Assembly: GCA_002422345.1 (NCBI GenBank)
Contig: DIUL01000102.1
Coordinates: 1 to 42,905, forward strand
DNA from: Acetobacteraceae bacterium UBA6159
GTDB taxonomy: Bacteria > Pseudomonadota > Alphaproteobacteria > Acetobacterales > Acetobacteraceae
DNA length: 42,905 nucleotides
Direction: 5' to 3'
The notes beneath the pieces were generated by a model, which saw only the letters and a program-made list of their open reading frames with translations, was not told the origin of the DNA and ran no database searches. Numbering within the stretch: the stretch's first letter is position 1; the number at the start of each line of letters is the position of its first letter. Positions 38,866 to 42,905 of this stretch are shown piece after piece. Made by a program: the position numbers and the translations under genes.

Positions 38866-39486
38866 ATGGATACAGGGTCGGCACTGCGAATGCGGGACGA
38901 GATACTTGCCTACAAGCGGGAACGGATTCTTGAGGAAGCCGTGAAGCTGTTCTACGCCCGGGGCTTCAACGGGACGACATTGGACGACATCGCCGCCGAA
39001 CTCGGCGTGACGAAGCCGTTCATCTATACCCATTTCCGCAGCAAGGTCGATCTGCTGGCCGCGCTGTGCAAGCCGACGATCGAGATGTCGCTGGCCGCTG
39101 TCCTGCAAGGCTCCGCCATGCCCGGCACGGTGACCGAGCGTCTGTACCACGCGATCGCCGGGTTCACGAAGGTTGTGCTCCAGCGCCAGGCGAATATCGC
39201 GATCTACTTCCGGGAGGAGAAGAACCTCTCGAAGACCGCGCTGGCCGATATCAATGAACTGCGCAAGCAGTTCGACCACACGCTGTCCGATCTGCTGCGG
39301 GAAGGCGTGGAGGCCAAGGAGTTCGACGTTCCCGATGAGCGTCTGGCTGCCTTGGCGATCGGCGGCATGATCAGCTGGGCCTATACGTGGCACCGGCCAG
39401 CCGGCCGCCTGACCCTGGACGACATGGGGAAGGAGATGGGGCACCTGGCGCTCCGCATGGTGGGCGCCAGGGCCATCCCGTCCTAG
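38866..39486 (+). CDS. TetR/AcrR-family transcriptional regulator
   Basis: This is a 206-residue dimeric repressor. The helix-turn-helix ILEEAVKLFYARGFNGTTLDDIAAELGVTKPFIYTHFRSKVDLLAALC occupies about 22-70, with the recognition helix TKPFIYTHF. The C-terminal ligand domain is helical. The start at 38866 is an ATG with no strong site; ATG 38890 (MRDEILAYK) is an alternative. The divergent SDR gene is the likely target. The stop codon directly abuts the convergent Bug-type gene. The ligand is unknown. Confidence 0.9.
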   Translation: MDTGSALRMRDEILAYKRERILEEAVKLFYARGFNGTTLDDIAAELGVTKPFIYTHFRSKVDLLAALCKPTIEMSLAAVLQGSAMPGTVTERLYHAIAGFTKVVLQRQANIAIYFREEKNLSKTALADINELRKQFDHTLSDLLREGVEAKEFDVPDERLAALAIGGMISWAYTWHRPAGRLTLDDMGKEMGHLALRMVGARAIPS

Positions 39487-40467
39487 TCAGTCCTTCTGCT
39501 TGATGCCGAGCTCACCCAGCATGACCTTGTAGGCGGCGATCTGCTTCATGGCGAAGGCCGTGTAGTCGGCGGTGCTCATATACCGGTCCGGCTGTTCGAG
39601 TTGCTTCAGGATCGCCTGGTGTTCCGGCGACTCGATCGCCTTCTTGAACCCGTCATGCAGGATCTTGACCACCGCGGGGTCCATCCCCTTGGGGCCGGCC
39701 AGGCCATAGGGGAAGTTCAGGTCGATTTCCGACTTGATCCCCAACTGATTCAGCCCTGGGACGTTCGGATACTTCTCCGCCGGCTCGTTCGTCAGCCACA
39801 GCAGCGGGCGGGCTTCCCCCGCATCGATGATGGGGAAGATGTTGCCGCCGACGGCCGTCAGGTCGATATGCGCGCCCATCATCGCGGCCACCTGCTCCGA
39901 CGCGCCGCGGAACGGCACGTGCCGGAACTTGAGGCCAAGCGGATGGGCGGCTGATTCGAACGCGAGATGCGTGGCGCTGCCGGGGCCGGGGGTCGAGAAG
40001 GTGATCTGGTTCGGGTTCGCCTTGGCTTCCGCCGCGACTTCGGCCCAGGTTTTCCAGCGCGCGTCGTTCTTGACCGCGACGATGATGCGATAGCCGGACA
40101 GGCCGATGATGTAGGTGAAGTCCTTGGCGGGATCGAAGGCGACCTTCTGCATGTTCGGCACGGTAAAGATGCCGGCACCCACATAGGAAATCGTGTAGCC
40201 GTCCGGCTTGGCGCTGGCCGCCATCACCGCCGGGCCGACCGTGCCGGCGCCGCCCAACTTGTTCTCGACGACCACGGGGACGCCGAAGACGTCCTTGGCC
40301 TTGTTGGCCAGGGCGCGCAGATGGATGTCGGACGGCCCGCCGGCGGCGAACACGTTGATCAGCGTGATGGGGCGGTTTGGAAATCCTTGCGCGGACTGGG
40401 CGTTCGCCGCTTCGCCGCCAGCGATCATCACGCAGGCGGTGAAGGCGAACAGCAGGGCTTTTCTCAT
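39487..40467 (-). CDS. Bug-family TTT solute-binding protein
   Basis: This 326-residue periplasmic binding protein is of the tripartite tricarboxylate transporter (Bug) family. A Sec signal ends near ANA-QS (residue 23). The mature start FPNRPITLINVFAAGGPSDIHLRALANKAK and the later GTVGPAVMAASAKPDGYT are typical. The ATG at 40467 has GGGAGAG six bases upstream; a start at 40497 is rejected. No TctA or TctB membrane partner is in the window. The gene lies 48 bases after the Opp-type ATPase in the same direction, which is unusual, so it may serve another transporter. It is convergent with tetR. Confidence 0.9.
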   Translation of the reverse strand: MRKALLFAFTACVMIAGGEAANAQSAQGFPNRPITLINVFAAGGPSDIHLRALANKAKDVFGVPVVVENKLGGAGTVGPAVMAASAKPDGYTISYVGAGIFTVPNMQKVAFDPAKDFTYIIGLSGYRIIVAVKNDARWKTWAEVAAEAKANPNQITFSTPGPGSATHLAFESAAHPLGLKFRHVPFRGASEQVAAMMGAHIDLTAVGGNIFPIIDAGEARPLLWLTNEPAEKYPNVPGLNQLGIKSEIDLNFPYGLAGPKGMDPAVVKILHDGFKKAIESPEHQAILKQLEQPDRYMSTADYTAFAMKQIAAYKVMLGELGIKQKD

Positions 40468-40515
40468 GGCGATCTCTCCCGAAACTTTGCTTTGCATCGG
40501 TATGTTAAACGCATT

Positions 40516-41601
40516 TCACGCTGTATGGCGAGCGCTGGCTGCCGCGTCCTCGAACAGGCGCAGGCGTTCCGCGAACTTCCCTGACAGGGACGAGCGCGAT
40601 CCGTCGACGCCCGCCACTGTTCCGATTGTTTCGAAGAAGTGACAGGCGACGCGCTGGCCGTCGCCGGCATCGCGCAGGAGTGGTTCCTCCTGCTTGCAGC
40701 GGTCCTGGGTGTAGCTGCAGCGGGTATGGAAGCGGCAGCCGGGTGGAGGGTTGATCGGGCTGGGCACGTCGCCAGACAGGATGATGCGCTCGCGGTCCAA
40801 TGTAGGGTCGGGCTTGGGAATGGCGGAGAGCAGCGCTTGTGTATACGGGTGTAGCGGACGCGCGTAGAGGGTGCGCTTGTCCGCGATTTCGACCAGCTTG
40901 CCCAGGTACATGACGGCGACCCGGTTGCTGATGTGCTTCACCACCGCCAGGTCGTGGGCGATAAACAGATAGGACAGGCCGAAGCGCTCCTGGAGGTTTT
41001 GCAACAGGTTGACCACCTGGGCCTGGATGGAGACGTCCAGTGCCGAGACCGGTTCATCACAAATGATCACATCGGGACTGACGGCCAGCGCCCGCGCGAT
41101 GCCGATGCGCTGGCGCTGCCCGCCGGAGAACTGATGCGGATAGCGGCGCGCATGCTCGGGCAGCAATCCAACTGTCTGCAGCAGTTCACGCACCCGCTCC
41201 GCCTGTTCCTTGCCATGGGCCAGTCCATGGAGTTGCAGCGGCTCGGACAGGATGTCGCCCACCGTCATGCGCGGATTGAGCGAGGCGTAGGGGTCCTGGA
41301 AGATCAACTGGATATGCCGGCGCATCCGTCGCATGTCGCGCTTGGGCAGCTTGGCGATATCGCTGCCCTGGAACGTGACGGACCCTGACGTCGGATCGAT
41401 CAGTCGCAGGATCAGCCGCCCGGTGGTGGACTTGCCGCAGCCGGATTCGCCGACCAGGGCGAGGGTTTCGCCGCGCGCGACCTCGAAGCTGACATCATCG
41501 ACGGCGCGGACATGCCCGACCGTCTTGCTGATGATGAAGCCGCGGCGGATGGGAAAATGCTTGACCAGGCGGTCGACCTTCAGAACCGGCTCGTCGGTCA
41601 T
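40516..41601 (-). CDS. Peptide/nickel-type ABC ATPase, OppF/DppF-like
   Basis: This 361-residue ATP-binding subunit of an oligopeptide or dipeptide importer has Walker A GESGCGKST near 57-65, the signature LSGGQRQRIGIARALAVSPDVI-type text (FSGGQRQRIGIARAL), and Walker B VIICDEPVSALDVS. A C-terminal oligopeptide motif PGCRFHTRCSYTQDRC is present, as in OppF, with a Cys-rich iron-sulfur-like patch. The ATG at 41601 overlaps the OppD-like stop by four bases, which fixes it. It pairs with the next gene as the two ATPases of one importer. The permeases lie outside the window. Confidence 0.92.
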   Translation of the reverse strand: MTDEPVLKVDRLVKHFPIRRGFIISKTVGHVRAVDDVSFEVARGETLALVGESGCGKSTTGRLILRLIDPTSGSVTFQGSDIAKLPKRDMRRMRRHIQLIFQDPYASLNPRMTVGDILSEPLQLHGLAHGKEQAERVRELLQTVGLLPEHARRYPHQFSGGQRQRIGIARALAVSPDVIICDEPVSALDVSIQAQVVNLLQNLQERFGLSYLFIAHDLAVVKHISNRVAVMYLGKLVEIADKRTLYARPLHPYTQALLSAIPKPDPTLDRERIILSGDVPSPINPPPGCRFHTRCSYTQDRCKQEEPLLRDAGDGQRVACHFFETIGTVAGVDGSRSSLSGKFAERLRLFEDAAASARHTA

Positions 41602-42593
41602 GCCGCCGCTCCCACATTGAGTTCGATGGGCGCCTTCCAGCAGGCGGCGCGATGGTTGGGTCCGAGTTGCACGAGCGGCGGTTGTTCCTCTCGGCAGCGC
41701 CGATCGGAGAATGGACAGCGCGGTGAGAACCGGCACCCTTTCGGTTGGTTCGTCGGGCTTGGCACAGTACCCTCGATCGTGGAAAGCCGTTGCCGATCGA
41801 CATCAAGCCGCGGGATCGAGCCAAGCAGCCCGATCGTATATGGATGCTGCGGATCACCGAACAGGGACTTTACAGGCCCCATCTCGACAATCCGGCCGGC
41901 GTACATCACCACCACATCGTCGGCGATCTCGGCTATCACGCCCAGATCATGCGTGATGATCAGGATCGCCATGCCCAGCCGGCTTTGCAGATCGTGCAGC
42001 AGGTCGAGGATCTGTGCCTGGATCGTTACGTCCAGGGCGGTCGTCGGTTCATCGGCGATCAGCAGATGCGGGTCGCAGGACAATGCCATCGCGATCATCA
42101 CCCGCTGGCGCATGCCGCCGGACATATGATGCGGATAGTCATCGATCCGGGAGGCCGCGGAGGGGATACGGACCAGGTCCAGCATCTCGATCGCACGCTT
42201 GCGCGCGGCCTCGTTCGTCATCGGCGTATGGGCGCGCACACACTCGATGATCTGTTGCCCAACCGTATGGACCGGGTTCAGGCTGGTCATCGGTTCCTGG
42301 AAGATCATCGACATCTTCCCGCCGCGCAACTGGCGGCGATCATCGCGGGACAGCTTCAGTATGTCCTGTCCCTCGAAGATGATCTCCCCTCCATCGATGC
42401 GTCCGGGCGGCATCGGGATCAGCCCCATGATCGACAGGGACGTGACGCTTTTGCCGCAGCCGGACTCCCCGACCAGGCCAACCGTCTTGCCGGCGCCGAC
42501 ATCAAAGCTGATGCCGTCGACTGCCTTGAACAGCCCGCGATCGGTATCGAAATAGGTCTTCAGGTCGCGGACACTCAGGATCGGTTCGGACAT
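41598..42593 (-). CDS. Peptide/nickel-type ABC ATPase, OppD/DppD-like
   Basis: This 331-residue ATPase has Walker A GESGCGKSV near 39-47, the signature MSGGMRQRVMIAMAL, Walker B LLIADEPTTALDV and the C-terminal motif GCRFSPRCPFSDRRC. It is the OppD/DppD side of an importer for peptides, nickel or related solutes. It is co-translated with the OppF-like gene. The start is the ATG at 42593. Twenty bases upstream is the C-terminal fragment of a binding protein, in the same direction. A missing permease pair is expected further upstream, beyond the window. Confidence 0.92.
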   Translation of the reverse strand: MSEPILSVRDLKTYFDTDRGLFKAVDGISFDVGAGKTVGLVGESGCGKSVTSLSIMGLIPMPPGRIDGGEIIFEGQDILKLSRDDRRQLRGGKMSMIFQEPMTSLNPVHTVGQQIIECVRAHTPMTNEAARKRAIEMLDLVRIPSAASRIDDYPHHMSGGMRQRVMIAMALSCDPHLLIADEPTTALDVTIQAQILDLLHDLQSRLGMAILIITHDLGVIAEIADDVVVMYAGRIVEMGPVKSLFGDPQHPYTIGLLGSIPRLDVDRQRLSTIEGTVPSPTNQPKGCRFSPRCPFSDRRCREEQPPLVQLGPNHRAACWKAPIELNVGAAA

Positions 42594-42613
42594 GAACGGT
42601 TGGCCTTCCGGGG

Positions 42614-42898
42614 TCAGTAGTGGAGGTCCAGCGCCTTGTACAATGTGCTGTTGTACAGCATGTGCGGGCGCGTTCCCTTCAGTCGCTTGTTGGTGACTTC
42701 GTGGACGGTGATGTCGAGCACGGTCATCATCAGATGATTCTTCATCACGACTTCCTGCGCCTCCATATAGGCCTTGGACCTGTCCGCGTCCGTCAGGGCG
42801 CGGCGGCCCAACGACAGAAGCTCATCCGTGCGCGGGTCCTTCCAGTTGTAGCGGTTGGGGGTTGGGATGTTCTTCGAGTCGAAATCACTGCTGTCCGG
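42614..42898 (-). pseudogene. C-terminal fragment of a peptide ABC solute-binding protein
   Basis: The frame reads PDSSDFDSKNIPTPNRYNW, continues with KDPRTDELLSLGRRALTDAD, and ends LHY at 42614. This is typical of the last 90 residues of a DppA/OppA-type periplasmic protein. A TGA at 42901-42899 interrupts the frame at the point where an inverted repeat shared with the left window edge begins. Either an insertion has cut off the gene or the window edge is an assembly break. The last 95 residues are intact, and the downstream OppD/OppF-like ATPases are complete. No start codon of its own is credible. Confidence 0.7.
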
Positions 42899-42899
42899 T
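42883..42899. repeat. Terminal inverted-repeat copy, right
   Basis: Its reverse complement, ACCGGACAGCAGTGATT, matches positions 7-23 with a single mismatch. The two copies face outward at opposite ends of the window. The in-frame stop of the binding-protein fragment sits at its outer edge. Confidence 0.45.
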
Positions 42900-42905
42900 C
42901 AATCA

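Noticed and set aside
1..42905. CRISPR arrays, rRNA and tRNA genes
   Set aside because: No regularly spaced direct repeats and no tRNA T-loop pattern with a matching acceptor stem was found on reading both strands.

Overview
The window is a GC-rich (roughly two-thirds G+C by eye), gene-dense bacterial chromosome segment with about 46 protein genes. No rRNA, tRNA or CRISPR was seen. An alphaproteobacterium, probably Rhodospirillales/Acetobacteraceae, is suggested by several features: a metal-type KdsA, the tlpA / argH / small lipoprotein arrangement, DUF2007 coupled to a TrmN6-like methyltransferase, a yicC-gmk pair, DUF1223 and DUF1254 proteins, and REP-like intergenic elements. The family assignment is inference.

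Region 1 (1-8.9 kb, all minus strand) looks like one catabolic operon. Transcribed order: Tat-exported solute-binding protein, a RutA-type flavin monooxygenase, two PotB/PotC-like permeases, a PotA-like ATPase, an amidase-signature hydrolase with an unusual C-terminal tail, a cytoplasmic sulfite-oxidase-fold molybdoenzyme and an HSL-type esterase. It reads as an import-and-cleave pathway for a small cyclic or amide nitrogen compound, and it differs from the classical rut operon because rutB-G are absent. This is the best candidate for an undescribed system.

Region 2 (8.9-12 kb) has a YbaL-type cation/proton antiporter that apparently starts at CTG, a divergent XRE regulator whose start codon lies inside a perfect palindrome, and a secreted CHAP-domain protein with its own terminator. 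Region 3 (12-20 kb) is mostly housekeeping: kdsA, nrdB, a small conserved protein, a TrmN6-like methyltransferase with a DUF2007 protein, an aminotransferase, a DUF1254 protein and argG. Region 4 (20-27 kb) has an EamA transporter, a PemK-like/Phd-like toxin-antitoxin pair with a 20-bp operator palindrome, tlpA divergent from argH, a 40-residue LptM-like lipoprotein, a TPR membrane protein, a nitronate monooxygenase and a VOC protein.

Region 5 (27-38 kb) has aat, glpK, a CaiB-type CoA-transferase, yicC-gmk, an SDR/MBL pair, an Fsr-like MFS exporter, DUF1223, and a DsbA-like isomerase coupled to an enoyl-CoA hydratase. Region 6 (38-42.9 kb) has an SDR divergent from a TetR regulator, a Bug/TTT binding protein, two Opp/Dpp-type ATPases and the broken end of a peptide-binding protein. 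Two paired REP elements of equal length (114 bp) lie at 15.8 and 34.0 kb. The two window ends carry near-identical 17-bp sequences in inverted orientation, as expected if both ends abut copies of a mobile element.
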